This document shows positions 25,585 to 34,590 of a DNA stretch of 64,000 nt, piece by piece (position 1 is the first letter of the stretch; each line of letters opens with the position of its first letter). Source of the DNA: Acidilobaceae archaeon (GTDB lineage: Archaea; Thermoproteota; Thermoprotei_A; Sulfolobales; Acidilobaceae); assembly GCA_027037535.1 (NCBI GenBank), contig JALVZQ010000005.1, forward strand, positions 322,790 to 386,789. The letters run 5' to 3'. The notes below the pieces were generated by a model. That model ran no database searches. It was not told where the DNA came from and was given only the letters and a program-made list of their open reading frames with translations. The translations under genes were made by a program, and so were the position numbers.

Positions 25585-25948
25585 CCCCTATCACCCCGTC
25601 ACCCCGCACATCTCCACGTACGTTTAAGGAACGTCCTCCCTTAAAAATCTAACGCTCCGCCAGCCCTCTAAACCAAGAAAACACAAACCCATACACCCCA
25701 CCAGAAAAAACATAAAAACCACCGGAGCTACAATCCCTACCACAACCCTCTATCAACACATCTTTCACCCTACATTCCCGTTTAGAATTCTAAACGAAAT
25801 CCTTTAAAAAGGTAACGGTTGGTTGCACAATTCTGAGTTTTCCTTGATTATAACAATTTTCATTACATAAAATTATATTTTTGAATATAAAAGGAACTAA
25901 TATAGTCTAGAAGATTGGCTATTGGCTAATAAAAAGAACAACAAAGAG
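25585..25948. other. intergenic region with 18-bp palindrome
   Basis: About 360 bases in which composition returns to host AT-rich levels. It contains CGTTTAGAATTCTAAACG, a perfect 18-base palindrome at 25779-25796, followed by CCTTTAAAAAGG. Upstream, CGTTTAAGG near 25621 resembles a half site. These look like operator or promoter elements; no gene is evident. Confidence 0.5.
25779..25796. promoter_or_regulatory. perfect 18-bp palindrome, operator-like
   Basis: CGTTTAGAATTCTAAACG equals its reverse complement. It stands about 195 bases from the start of the AbrB-like gene (25584) and beyond the end of the gene at 25949. A symmetrical DNA-binding protein such as those in this block is a plausible partner. 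Confidence 0.45.
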
Positions 25949-26308
25949 TTAAGCTAGATAGACTAGAAGAGTCTTCTCATCTTTCCATTCAACTAGCACG
26001 GGACCTTCCTGCTCTTTTGCATATTTCTTGGGAACTGTTACCCATGCATCGTTCTTTCTCTTGAGAACTCTCTTCTCTCCTGTACCAAATTTTATTACTA
26101 GTACCGAGTCTGAGAGGGGTACTATTGAATAAGAATCCGGGTAGTCTTGGGGTTTGCCTAGATAGAGCTTGTATGTTCCGTTATTCCACTTCTTTATTTT
26201 CTTTATGGTTATCCTCCCCTCTCTAACGCCCCGGGCTAGCTCTATAATGCTCATCTTTCTCTCCTGTTCTTTTACAGGGATATGGACAGATTTTTGTGTA
26301 GCGGCCAC
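25949..26308 (-). CDS. small protein with AbrB-like C-terminus, directly downstream of tRNA-Gly
   Basis: 119 residues from GTG 26308 (GAGGAGGGG upstream). It is beta-rich and basic. The end NDAWVTVPKKYAKEQEGPVLVEWKDEKTLLVYLA repeats the strand-'VP'-helix-strand pattern of AbrB-like proteins. An N-terminal helix (SIIELARGVREGRITIKKIKKW) precedes it. Composition is host-like, unlike the GC-rich genes to its left. The gene starts only 36 bases after the tRNA-Gly 3' end, leaving little room for its own promoter, so read-through from the tRNA is likely. Confidence 0.6.
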   Translation of the reverse strand: MAATQKSVHIPVKEQERKMSIIELARGVREGRITIKKIKKWNNGTYKLYLGKPQDYPDSYSIVPLSDSVLVIKFGTGEKRVLKRKNDAWVTVPKKYAKEQEGPVLVEWKDEKTLLVYLA

Positions 26309-26343
26309 TTTGGCCCCTCCTCTGGTATTACTTTTGGGTTGTG

Positions 26344-26422
26344 TGGTGCGGCCGCCGGGATTTGAACCCGGGATCGCCGGCTTGGGAGGCCGGCGTCCTA
26401 GTCCAGGCTAGACGACGGCCGC
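26344..26422 (-). tRNA. tRNA-Gly (CCC anticodon)
   Basis: Full cloverleaf on the minus strand: acceptor GCGGCCG / CGGCCGC, D-arm around GTCTAGCCTGGACTAGGAC, anticodon arm CCGGC-CTCCCAA-GCCGG with anticodon CCC, T-arm CCGGG-TTCAAAT-CCCGG, discriminator A and encoded CCA (26344-26346). No intron. Its 3' half is partly repeated at 22.7 kb, the geometry left by integration into a tRNA gene. Confidence 0.95.
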
Positions 26423-26536
26423 TTCACTCCTCATTCTAAAGTTTCAGTTAGCTCATGAATTAATTTGTTTCTCAACCGTATATGTCTTAGTTTTAATAAA
26501 TGCATCTGGTTAAAGTCTGTTCTGGCTGATGGCGCC

Positions 26537-27613
26537 ATGTTTGACGATGTTAGAAAAATGGTGAAAGAGGTTTCAAGGATTGGAGTAGCTTTCGGGTTCG
26601 TCTATTTAGTCCTAGGGTTAATATTGCTAGCCGCCGGCTATCCGCATAGACATGCATATGTGCTTGGTCTAGGATCTCTACTACTTTTGCCTCACAGTGT
26701 TGCGTTGGCATATATTGGCTCTGCTGTTCATAACAAGCAGGATCCTTTTCTTTCAGTAACCTTGCTCGCATCTGTTCCTCTCATCGTATTACCAATGCTC
26801 GGTATAATGCTGGAATACAAGATCTTCCCGGCTTGGTTTGGAGCCGTATCCCTGCTATCATCATTTTCCTCTATTAGAATAGCCTCTAAGAGGAAGTCCA
26901 GTCTAAAGCTAAGCTTGGTCATGGTAGCGTTAACGTACATAGCGGCGTTCTTCGCGATACTCTATGGGTTCCTTGAAGGATTTCCTCCTAAATTCTCCGA
27001 GCTCATACTAGGATTAATTCTAGCATATCCCGTACCATTAATCTTCAGCGTCACAGTACATGCGCTTCCTTCCACGTTTAAAGACGAGCCCCTAGTCCCC
27101 GCTTCAATACTCGCCCTAATATTTAGCGGGGCATCATCGTTACTAGTACTAGGCCAAGAATACGTGATTGGATTATCGCTAGCACTTGTTTCTTTATTAA
27201 TATATCCTATAGCGGCTAGATTCTATAGGCTTCCTTTATACTCCCGTCGTATCCCGATAAAAGACAAAGATCACCCGGCTTATCAAGGAGCCAAATACTT
27301 CATAACAGGACACTACTACGTGATACTCGTGATAGCAATTATAACCGCATATACTATACTATACTTCAACAATAGTGGATGCACGCTTCTCTGCCTAGTA
27401 CATGCTTATTCCATGGGCTTCATCGCACTCCACTTTATGATACACGGGCCAATGATGCTACCAGTTATCCTAAGAGTAAAACATAGGAAGAAGTTTACAC
27501 AAACACCATACCTACTCATACTGTTCTCACTACTACTGTGGCCAAGTCTAGGGATAGGATCCTATATACTATTCCTTTTTTCTCTTATAGTAGGGTTTAG
27601 AATAGTAAAATAA
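26537..27613 (+). CDS. polytopic membrane protein (NnrS-like?)
   Basis: 358 residues from ATG 26537 (the frame is open from TTG 26465, but the first 24 codons there do not look like protein). About ten membrane helices fill almost the whole length. His-containing helices near the end (GHYYVILVIAI; HAYSMGFIALHFMIHGPMMLPVIL) recall heme-copper-oxidase-like NnrS proteins, which are linked to nitric-oxide stress. That likeness is weak. It lies between the tRNA-Gly and the RNase P RNA. Membrane nature is certain, function is not. Confidence 0.7.
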   Translation: MFDDVRKMVKEVSRIGVAFGFVYLVLGLILLAAGYPHRHAYVLGLGSLLLLPHSVALAYIGSAVHNKQDPFLSVTLLASVPLIVLPMLGIMLEYKIFPAWFGAVSLLSSFSSIRIASKRKSSLKLSLVMVALTYIAAFFAILYGFLEGFPPKFSELILGLILAYPVPLIFSVTVHALPSTFKDEPLVPASILALIFSGASSLLVLGQEYVIGLSLALVSLLIYPIAARFYRLPLYSRRIPIKDKDHPAYQGAKYFITGHYYVILVIAIITAYTILYFNNSGCTLLCLVHAYSMGFIALHFMIHGPMMLPVILRVKHRKKFTQTPYLLILFSLLLWPSLGIGSYILFLFSLIVGFRIVK

Positions 27614-27636
27614 AGCCAGATTAAGAATAGTTAGAC

Positions 27637-27966
27637 GGAGAGCCGCGGCTGGCGGCTACGGCCGCATAAGGCTGAGGAAACTCCGCCCTCCCCACGGGAT
27701 CCGGGCCCCGCAAGGGGCACAGGTGAAACCTGTGGCAACGGCACAGAAACGACACGGCTCCACGAAGATGACTATGATGCTGCGAGGCCCTCCTGGCAAC
27801 AGGAGGGCAGATAACCAGCGGAGGATTCGTGGAGATGCGTTGAAACGGCCGGCCCCGGAGGAGCAAGGATCCCGGGGCGATGAGTCCCCGCGCGATGCCT
27901 CGGGATAGTGTCCGCTGAGTCGGATGCCGCCGTAGTACAGAAGGCGGGTTATAGCCGCGGCTCTCC
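27637..27966 (+). ncRNA. rnpB: RNase P RNA
   Basis: About 330 nt, GC-rich against its surroundings. The ends pair perfectly (GGAGAGCCGCGGC at 27637 with GCCGCGGCTCTCC ending at 27966), forming P1. Conserved regions are visible: GAGGAAACTCCGCCC near 27672 (CR-I), ACAGAAACG near 27744, and ACAGAAGGCGGGTTATA near 27937 (CR-V). A GGGGCGATGAGTCCCC near 27878 is a kink-turn as bound by L7Ae. It is the catalytic RNA that trims tRNA 5' leaders. Confidence 0.95.
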
Positions 27967-28053
27967 TTATTATTTACATATTATTAGATATAACGATTCG
28001 GAGCCCTTGAATACGTGGTAAAACAGTACCATCTCTCGGGGGACACTATAGAA

Positions 28054-29169
28054 ATGAGAGAACTACTGATAGCCGACGCATACGGAAGACGACTAGATAA
28101 TATTAGAATAGCTGTAACGGCCGAATGCAACTATAGATGCATATTCTGCCATATAGAAGGAGAGCCGCTAGATGGGCCAGCAAGACCCGGCACACTAAGC
28201 CCGTTGTTAAGGCCTGAACACTATGAGATAATTGCAGAGGCATCAAAGCTCCTAGGAATTAAAAAGATTAAACTAACAGGCGGTGAACCCCTACTTAGAG
28301 CAGACATCGTCGAAATCGTGGACTCGCTAGCCGCACACTCTAGTGCAGAAATAAGTATGACTACCAACGGCTATTTTCTTTCACGATACGCAGAAAAACT
28401 CGGAGAAGCCGGTCTCGAAAGAGTCAATATTTCTATACATAGTCTCAAGCCGGAGAAATACAGGTTCATCACTGGGGTTCCAGGCCTAAACAAGGTCCTT
28501 AAGGGGCTACAATCCGCGTACGAGGCGGGATTCGGCATAAAGATAAACAGCGTGATTCTAAACAGTGTAAACAGCGATGAGATCTTCGATCTTGCCAAAC
28601 TCGCATCAAAATATGGCGCCGTTCTGCAACTAATCGAACTACACCCGGTGGGTCTTGGCGCCAGATTCTTCAACAAATACTACTATCCCCTGTCAAAGAT
28701 AGAAAACGAGCTCCTCAAAAAAGGAGCAAAAAAGACCATACGAGATTTACACAATAGACCTGTCTACATTCTACCCGATGGACAAATAATAGAAATAGTC
28801 CGTCCATACGGAAACCCATTATTCTGCTCTGGATGTACAAGGATTAGAATTGGCCCGTTCGGAGATCTTTCACCATGCCTAAATTATAAAGGGCCGAGAC
28901 CCTCAATAGCAGAAATATTAAAGAATCCCCACTACTCACGAGAAGAAAAAATTCTTAAAGTAGCATCAGAAATAATAGACCTTGTCGCAATAAGAAGACC
29001 CTACTTTATGTGTTCGAGAACTAGTCCACCTAACTATATGACCTCGATGAACTCGAACCATAAGAGTCTCAGGATACCTCATCCAAAGAAGAAGAAGTTT
29101 GAGGAGGCCAAGAAGGCACTAAGACTCCTGCTAGAAGAAAGAGGTAGCTTAGAGCCCAGAGCCCAATAG
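28054..29169 (+). CDS. moaA: GTP 3',8-cyclase (MoaA)
   Basis: 371 residues from ATG 28054 (GGGGG upstream; a GTG at 28015 would add 13 residues). Radical-SAM motif CNYRCIFC near 24-31 binds the first 4Fe-4S cluster; KLTGGEPLLR near 76 binds SAM; the C-terminal cluster reads CSGC..13..C (CSGCTRIRIGPFGDLSPC) near 257-274. It makes the cyclic GTP intermediate of molybdenum/tungsten cofactor biosynthesis. The C-terminal extension of ~40 Lys-rich residues is unusual. The last 101 bases overlap the convergent gene. Confidence 0.92.
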   Translation: MRELLIADAYGRRLDNIRIAVTAECNYRCIFCHIEGEPLDGPARPGTLSPLLRPEHYEIIAEASKLLGIKKIKLTGGEPLLRADIVEIVDSLAAHSSAEISMTTNGYFLSRYAEKLGEAGLERVNISIHSLKPEKYRFITGVPGLNKVLKGLQSAYEAGFGIKINSVILNSVNSDEIFDLAKLASKYGAVLQLIELHPVGLGARFFNKYYYPLSKIENELLKKGAKKTIRDLHNRPVYILPDGQIIEIVRPYGNPLFCSGCTRIRIGPFGDLSPCLNYKGPRPSIAEILKNPHYSREEKILKVASEIIDLVAIRRPYFMCSRTSPPNYMTSMNSNHKSLRIPHPKKKKFEEAKKALRLLLEERGSLEPRAQ

Positions 29170-29854
29170 AAGGCAATAGATCCCCAAGCGCTTCTCGAAC
29201 TACAATAGAAATAACTGCAAACACGCCTATCACCGATCCTATGAATACAAGCCCTGAATCTATCCTAAAGGGACAGCCTACTTTCCTTGTAGTTCCACTC
29301 ACAGAAATAACAGTCATAAACGCTATAGTTGATGCTGCAAGACCAGGGTTATCTCCAAGTAACAATACAAGCGGGGACGCCGCTACTATAACTAGTGGGT
29401 GAAGATTACTTGTTATCAATGACGCTATCAAACCAGCTAACATAATATAGAGCATCGAAGAAACTAGAATCGCTTCACTGTTCCATCCAAGGCCCACGAG
29501 TAGCGGGACCATGGAGGCTCCAAAAACACTTATTGCGGCCGCAGAGCCAGATACAATTAGCGAATATGCCGTTGCCAAATACACAATTGATACAGCATAA
29601 ACAGCATATTCTGGCAAGAATATGGAAATCGCCCACGAAAAGGCTACTAGGAATGTTATGATTATCCTTCCATATAGACCACGCACTAATGCTAGTCCAA
29701 TAGACAATGCAACTATGGAAGTAGCCGCTGGAGCAAACGGAATTAAGGCGTCATAGATAATAGCCGTTAACACGACTATTCCTGTCCCTGCTAGAAGTAC
29801 ACATGTCGGGTCGAGCTTACTACATCCACCACTAAGATTGCTCATAGATCTCAC
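29069..29854 (-). CDS. polytopic membrane protein linked to heme O synthase
   Basis: 261 residues from ATG 29854. Eight or more membrane helices; the N-terminal ~15 residues and a short loop TTRKVGCPFRID (near 190) are the only polar parts. It overlaps the start of the heme O synthase gene by four bases in the same orientation, so the two are translated together. Its function may concern heme or respiratory assembly, but no motif proves it. The 3' end overlaps moaA by about 100 bases on the other strand. Not recognised. Confidence 0.65.
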   Translation of the reverse strand: MRSMSNLSGGCSKLDPTCVLLAGTGIVVLTAIIYDALIPFAPAATSIVALSIGLALVRGLYGRIIITFLVAFSWAISIFLPEYAVYAVSIVYLATAYSLIVSGSAAAISVFGASMVPLLVGLGWNSEAILVSSMLYIMLAGLIASLITSNLHPLVIVAASPLVLLLGDNPGLAASTIAFMTVISVSGTTRKVGCPFRIDSGLVFIGSVIGVFAVISIVVREALGDLLPSIGLWALSYLFLLAGVLVPSWPPQTSSSLDEVS

Positions 29855-30774
29855 CCCAGAAACGCCTCAAGAACGTTAACAGAATGAACGAGTACCATTC
29901 CCTTGTCTAGAACCATGAACCCCAGCATTTTCTCTAGTGGTATAATTATAAAAGCAACGGCTATCATCGGGCTAGCATACTTTATCATTGCCCTAGCATA
30001 AGATTTCTCGGGATTATTGACAAAGATTTTTACAGCTTTTAACGCCTTTGCACCAAGGATTGACACCAACAATGCTGAGATAAGACCGTACCCGTTGAGT
30101 AATAGAAAGACCCAAACTAACACGATAAGGCTAAAGACAGATAATTTCACTAGAGATGCAAACTTCCTATGGCCTAATCTTCCCGGGATAGTTGGAATTT
30201 TAGCTGCTTCATAGTCCTCGCCATAATAATAGTGTATGAATGCTACATGGAGAGGTTGCCAGACATATACCATTGCGGCGAGAAGAATACCATTTATCCC
30301 GATAGAACCAGCTCCCGCTGCCCAACCTCCGAGAGCAGGCATACTCCCTGCTACGCTTCCAAATAGAAGACTCCACTCGGTTCTTCTCTTCGCCAACTCT
30401 GTATATGCTATTATATCGAAGTAGAGTCCTACTAGCGTCGTGAGCAGAACCCACTTGTTAATAAAAGACGATGCAAGCGTACCTAGTATTATAAGCATGC
30501 TTACACCTACTAATGCCTCGGACCGTGAAAGCTTTCCGCTAGGAAGAGGGCGATCTCGTGTCCTGGGCATTCTGAAATCAATGTCATGCTCTAAATACAT
30601 GTTAAGAGCCGTCACACCGCCCGCTGAGCCTAGAGCAGTTAGGGAAAGTAGCAGGAGTATCCTAGGATCAGCTCCTCCTCCTGCTATGAAATACGCGCCA
30701 AACATAGTGATAGATAGCAATAGTAGCTGTGTTGGCTTGGTCATCTGCAGCAAGTATAGTATCTTTTTAGACAT
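29851..30774 (-). CDS. ctaB: heme O synthase (protoheme IX farnesyltransferase)
   Basis: 307 residues from ATG 30774. UbiA prenyltransferase pattern: opening MTKPTQLLLLS, the substrate motif NMYLEHDIDFRMPRTRDRPLP (about 58-78) with its Asp pair, and QPLHVAFIHYYYGEDYEAAKIP near 165-190, the second polar region. About nine membrane helices. It attaches a farnesyl group to heme b to give heme O for terminal oxidases. No oxidase subunits lie in the window. It forms a unit with the small membrane protein downstream. Confidence 0.9.
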   Translation of the reverse strand: MSKKILYLLQMTKPTQLLLLSITMFGAYFIAGGGADPRILLLLSLTALGSAGGVTALNMYLEHDIDFRMPRTRDRPLPSGKLSRSEALVGVSMLIILGTLASSFINKWVLLTTLVGLYFDIIAYTELAKRRTEWSLLFGSVAGSMPALGGWAAGAGSIGINGILLAAMVYVWQPLHVAFIHYYYGEDYEAAKIPTIPGRLGHRKFASLVKLSVFSLIVLVWVFLLLNGYGLISALLVSILGAKALKAVKIFVNNPEKSYARAMIKYASPMIAVAFIIIPLEKMLGFMVLDKGMVLVHSVNVLEAFLG

Positions 30775-30937
30775 CTACGCTCTTCCCGTGTTCCGTTTTA
30801 ACGAAACGACCCCACTATTTAATCTATACTAAATATCTCAACACCTATAGATTATACCATTGTAAACTGCTCGATTTACAGACTAGAACGCTATATAGGC
30901 TAACAATATACTATTCTACAAATAGGTGATCCCATAG

Positions 30938-31771
30938 TTGCTAAACGCTCTATATGAAGCATATCTAATAACACTCTCTTCGCCGATTAAACCAGGAGCC
31001 CTGCATAGGCTAACAAAGGATCCCGAGTACGAGATCAGGCTCCTAGAATTCGTCTCTGTACAAGAATTCATAGAGGAATCCTATAAGAGAGGCTATATGC
31101 TCGGCCGAGGAGACCTAGACTCGAAGCACCTAGGCCTCGGCAGATACATAGCCGACGCGTTAAAGAAGGCTTTTGAAAGAACCAGTATTAGGCCAATCAC
31201 AGGGCTTATCTCCGCATCCATTACGCTAGCATCAATACTTGGCTACTATACTGCGTCATCACAGAAGAAATCCTTTGAAGAAACCCTGAGAAAAACAGTT
31301 ACAACAATACTCTACTCGTCAAGCCCCGAAGACACTATAAATATAGTGGAAGGACTCGAAGCAGTAAGCGACTCAGACCTTCTACTTCATCTCGATAGAA
31401 AAGGTATAACGAAGAGAAGCATAACCCTTAATGCCGTAACCGTAGGCGACTTGTTCGAAGCTCTATCCGATATAGACACAGGATTCATGCTGAATGTAAG
31501 GAACCTAAATAGACTAACCACATTAATAGCGTCTGCAAGGAAATCCCCTACATTCATTGGAGCAGTAGTAGAAGTCTATATAAAACTAGCCGATATGACC
31601 GGCTACCTGGACCTCTCGGATATACTAGAAACCAAGAACCCTCTAGGGGAACTAGCGAAACTAGACGCAAAACTCGTAGATAGACAAAGGTTTAACAGGC
31701 TACTCGGGGGAACCTTCATAGCGGTAGCAACCGCTAATATCGATACACCTTTAAGAATACCATACAGGTAA
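30938..31771 (+). CDS. CitG/MdcB-like triphosphoribosyl-dephospho-CoA synthase family protein
   Basis: 277 residues from TTG 30938, with GGTGAT eight bases upstream. The start EAYLITLSSPIKPGALHRLTKD (about 7-28) is the family signature (S-P-x-K-P-G..HR). GRYIADALKKAF near 70 and ITGLISASITLASILGYYT near 90 fit the helical core. In bacteria CitG makes the prosthetic group precursor of citrate lyase; archaeal homologues occur without citrate lyase and their reaction is not established. It stands alone. Confidence 0.75.
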   Translation: MLNALYEAYLITLSSPIKPGALHRLTKDPEYEIRLLEFVSVQEFIEESYKRGYMLGRGDLDSKHLGLGRYIADALKKAFERTSIRPITGLISASITLASILGYYTASSQKKSFEETLRKTVTTILYSSSPEDTINIVEGLEAVSDSDLLLHLDRKGITKRSITLNAVTVGDLFEALSDIDTGFMLNVRNLNRLTTLIASARKSPTFIGAVVEVYIKLADMTGYLDLSDILETKNPLGELAKLDAKLVDRQRFNRLLGGTFIAVATANIDTPLRIPYR

Positions 31772-31804
31772 CTCTTCACAAGACAGTTATGACATTACCC
31801 TTTG

Positions 31805-33088
31805 CTACGAGGAAGACGTCTCCTCAACTATCCTAAATACTTCTGCAAGAGGTGGAAAACGCGGCATATCTCCGTCTCCATATACTTCAACAGCGTACTT
31901 GATGACTTCGTAGGAGTCTCTAATAATATCCCCATAATGTTCCCCGGTACTAGTTAGAACACCCTCCCACACCATGAGCCTCGACGCAACACTAACAGCC
32001 TTAGGAAAAGCTCCCTCGAGAAGCACCTTTCTGAGAGGAACATCATACGCTACGAAATCACCCTGGATAGGAACACCATAATCATTATAACCTCCCGTAG
32101 TCGCCCTATAGAGTACACCGCTGAAATCATTATTAAATACCTTTAGAATCAAGGGGATATGAAGAGCTATTGAGCCCACTAGATGAGGCCAATCGCTTCC
32201 AAAACTAGTAACACCGAACAGAGAATCCCTTGTCCTATTATAGAGTACCATGTTAGAAACCGGGCATGAAGCACATCTAATTCCTAAATCAAAATAATCG
32301 TCATTAATACAATGAACCGCTACTATTCTTTGGTTCGATACCTTGTCTCCGAGGAGTTCTAAAAAATCATTTTTCTCACTGATGCCTTCGCTGAGATGCA
32401 TCCCCAGAGGTGCCCTCATTTTCCGCGCAATATCAAGCGAGGTATAAATCATCTGGGGACTTGCATATGATATGCTATGAACAAATAAGCCTGGCTTCAA
32501 CAATGCATCGTTTATATACATCCTGTACTTAGAGAATAGCTTATCGATTTCCTCAGGACGGCTCCATCCTCTTTTACTCATAACAGTAGGTAGCAATACA
32601 ACACGTGGCGCAACACTACCCTTTACAACAGCCTTAATGTTAGCCTCAAGCCTACCAGTTAGAGCTATTAGTGTTACTCCTTCTAAGAGTACACGCTTAA
32701 GCACAAGCTCCGTCAATGTAGACGCTAGTCCAATGTCGTTTCTTATTGATGCCTCATCAACATGCAGTCTCCTACCCATTAACCACTCATAACTATTACT
32801 CCACACCCGGCCAGGAACCAGCCCAGCATCTATCACTTGAGGATGCGCATGCGCATCGCTGAACCCAGGTATTATAATTGTCTCAAAGAACACATCCCTA
32901 TGGAAAGGCATCGAGAACTTCTCAATAACCTTCCCATTTATAACTGCAATATCAGCCTCGAGCCGAGCCAATATTTCCATATCCTCCCATTTATCGGTGA
33001 TACCGCTCCGTTCTCCTCCATGAGCACTCATTGTTATACCAGGATAAAATTCCTGTATCATTGACTCGTCAACAAGCAACCATTCCAT
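31805..33088 (-). CDS. amidohydrolase family protein
   Basis: 427 residues from ATG 33088. A TATA-like CTTATAGG lies about 22 bases upstream, so the message is probably leaderless. The metal-binding set is present: PGFSDAHAHP near 73 (HxH), MHLSEG near 231, VHCI near 260, and FGSDWPH near 303 with the Asp. The composite beta domain lies at both ends. Related enzymes are deaminases or hydrolases of cyclic amides; the CASCPVSN stretch near 274-281 and the LHLSEG-type motif hint at a deaminase of the guanine/cytosine/ADA-like group. Substrate unknown. Confidence 0.78.
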   Translation of the reverse strand: MEWLLVDESMIQEFYPGITMSAHGGERSGITDKWEDMEILARLEADIAVINGKVIEKFSMPFHRDVFFETIIIPGFSDAHAHPQVIDAGLVPGRVWSNSYEWLMGRRLHVDEASIRNDIGLASTLTELVLKRVLLEGVTLIALTGRLEANIKAVVKGSVAPRVVLLPTVMSKRGWSRPEEIDKLFSKYRMYINDALLKPGLFVHSISYASPQMIYTSLDIARKMRAPLGMHLSEGISEKNDFLELLGDKVSNQRIVAVHCINDDYFDLGIRCASCPVSNMVLYNRTRDSLFGVTSFGSDWPHLVGSIALHIPLILKVFNNDFSGVLYRATTGGYNDYGVPIQGDFVAYDVPLRKVLLEGAFPKAVSVASRLMVWEGVLTSTGEHYGDIIRDSYEVIKYAVEVYGDGDMPRFPPLAEVFRIVEETSSS

Positions 33089-33151
33089 GCACAATATTTG
33101 CGAAAACCTATAAGCTAGTTCTAAGCCAACCAGAATCCATGGTGCACGATT

Positions 33152-34537
33152 ATGACCCGTGTAGTAATAATCGGTGGCGGAGCCGCAGGAATGGCTGCTG
33201 CATCCCGTGTGAAAAGGCTAAAGCCCGAATATGACGTTACGGTGTTCGAGAGAACACCTTATGTAAGCTTCGCTCTATGCGGTATCCCCTATCTCGCAGG
33301 ATGCGTTGTGAAAACCCTTGACGAATTACTCTATTATAAACCAGAGGTATTCATAAAGAAGAGAGGAATCAATCTAAGACTGCAGACAGAAGTATTATCT
33401 GTAGACGTGTCTGCCAAAAAACTCGTTTACCGTAGTCTCGTAACAGGAGAGGAAAACGAGCTAGAATGGGACTACCTAGTAATCGCTACTGGCGCACGGA
33501 GCAGGGCTCCAGAGATATGGCCTGAGATCCGGGAACTCGAGAATGTATTCTATATTAAACACCTGGATAGCGGAGAACAAATCAGGAGCTATGCACTAAA
33601 ACTACCTCATGGGAGCAAAGCCGTAATTATAGGTGCAGGCTACGTTGGCCTGGAGCTCGCTGAGAACCTCAGTAATCTTGGAATGAAGGTAACAATCGTC
33701 GAGGCACTAGACCAAGTCGCGCCAAAAGCACTAGATCCCGATTATGCTGAAATCCTCGAAAACCACCTAAAAGAGAAAGGCGTCGAAGTAATCAAAGGGG
33801 CCCCAGTAAAAGAGTTCAAAACTAGTAATGGAAAAGCTGTAGCAATAACTACTGAGAAAGGGGAGATACAAGGAGACTTATTCATCGTAGGCGTGGGTAT
33901 TAAGCCAAACACAGAGCTAGCCAAGGAAATCGGAGTAAAAATTGGGGAAACAGGAGCTATCTGGACCGATGAAAAACTACAAACATCTATACCAGGGGTC
34001 TATGCTATAGGAGACGTCGCCGAGCACAAAGACATAGTAACAGGAAAACCTGTATGGAGACCGTTCGCACCTATAGCCAACAAAATGGGATACGTTGTCG
34101 GCTCTATACTCGGTGGAAGAGACGCGGTATTCCCAGGAAGCGTGGGAACCTCCACCTTCAAGTCATTCGACCTTATCGTCGCAAGAACAGGCCTCTCAAA
34201 AGCCGAAGCAGAGAAACACGGATATAACGTTATAGAAGCAGACCTCTCCGGGTACACGAAAGCCCACTATATTCCAGGACGGGCAAAACTACACCTCAAA
34301 GTAGTCGCCGATGCTGATACTGGAAGACTACTAGGCGCACAAAGCATAGGTGCAACAGAAACAGTTCTATGGAGAATAAATGTTATCGCTTCACTACTCA
34401 CGACAAGAGCAACTGTATGGGATCTATTCTTCAGCGACATCGGATACGCACCGCCACTAGCACCAGTATGGGACCCCCTAATAGTAGCCGCTAGGCTGCT
34501 CATGAGGAAACTAGGAGAAAAACCCCGCAGAGCATAG
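33152..34537 (+). CDS. FAD-dependent pyridine nucleotide-disulfide oxidoreductase (CoA-disulfide reductase/NADH oxidase type)
   Basis: 461 residues from ATG 33152. FAD motif VVIIGGGAAGMAAASR (3-18), single active-site Cys in SFALCGIPYLAGC near 43, NAD(P) motif AVIIGAGYVGLELAE near 155, and GVYAIGDVAEHKD near 275. The C-terminal dimer domain begins near 320. A lone redox Cys is the mark of CoA-disulfide reductases and related NADH oxidases, used in sulfur metabolism and oxygen defence. No rhodanese domain is attached. It diverges from the amidohydrolase. Confidence 0.88.
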   Translation: MTRVVIIGGGAAGMAAASRVKRLKPEYDVTVFERTPYVSFALCGIPYLAGCVVKTLDELLYYKPEVFIKKRGINLRLQTEVLSVDVSAKKLVYRSLVTGEENELEWDYLVIATGARSRAPEIWPEIRELENVFYIKHLDSGEQIRSYALKLPHGSKAVIIGAGYVGLELAENLSNLGMKVTIVEALDQVAPKALDPDYAEILENHLKEKGVEVIKGAPVKEFKTSNGKAVAITTEKGEIQGDLFIVGVGIKPNTELAKEIGVKIGETGAIWTDEKLQTSIPGVYAIGDVAEHKDIVTGKPVWRPFAPIANKMGYVVGSILGGRDAVFPGSVGTSTFKSFDLIVARTGLSKAEAEKHGYNVIEADLSGYTKAHYIPGRAKLHLKVVADADTGRLLGAQSIGATETVLWRINVIASLLTTRATVWDLFFSDIGYAPPLAPVWDPLIVAARLLMRKLGEKPRRA

Positions 34538-34590
34538 AATAATATCTTGTTTCCTATACCCTCTATAACTCTGAGTTTATAAGACTGAAG

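Noticed and set aside
24685..25644. A 319-codon open frame on the plus strand
   Set aside because: It is antisense to the AbrB-like gene (25012-25584) and overlaps the wHTH gene; it is Pro/Arg-rich low-complexity, typical of a shadow frame in GC-rich DNA.
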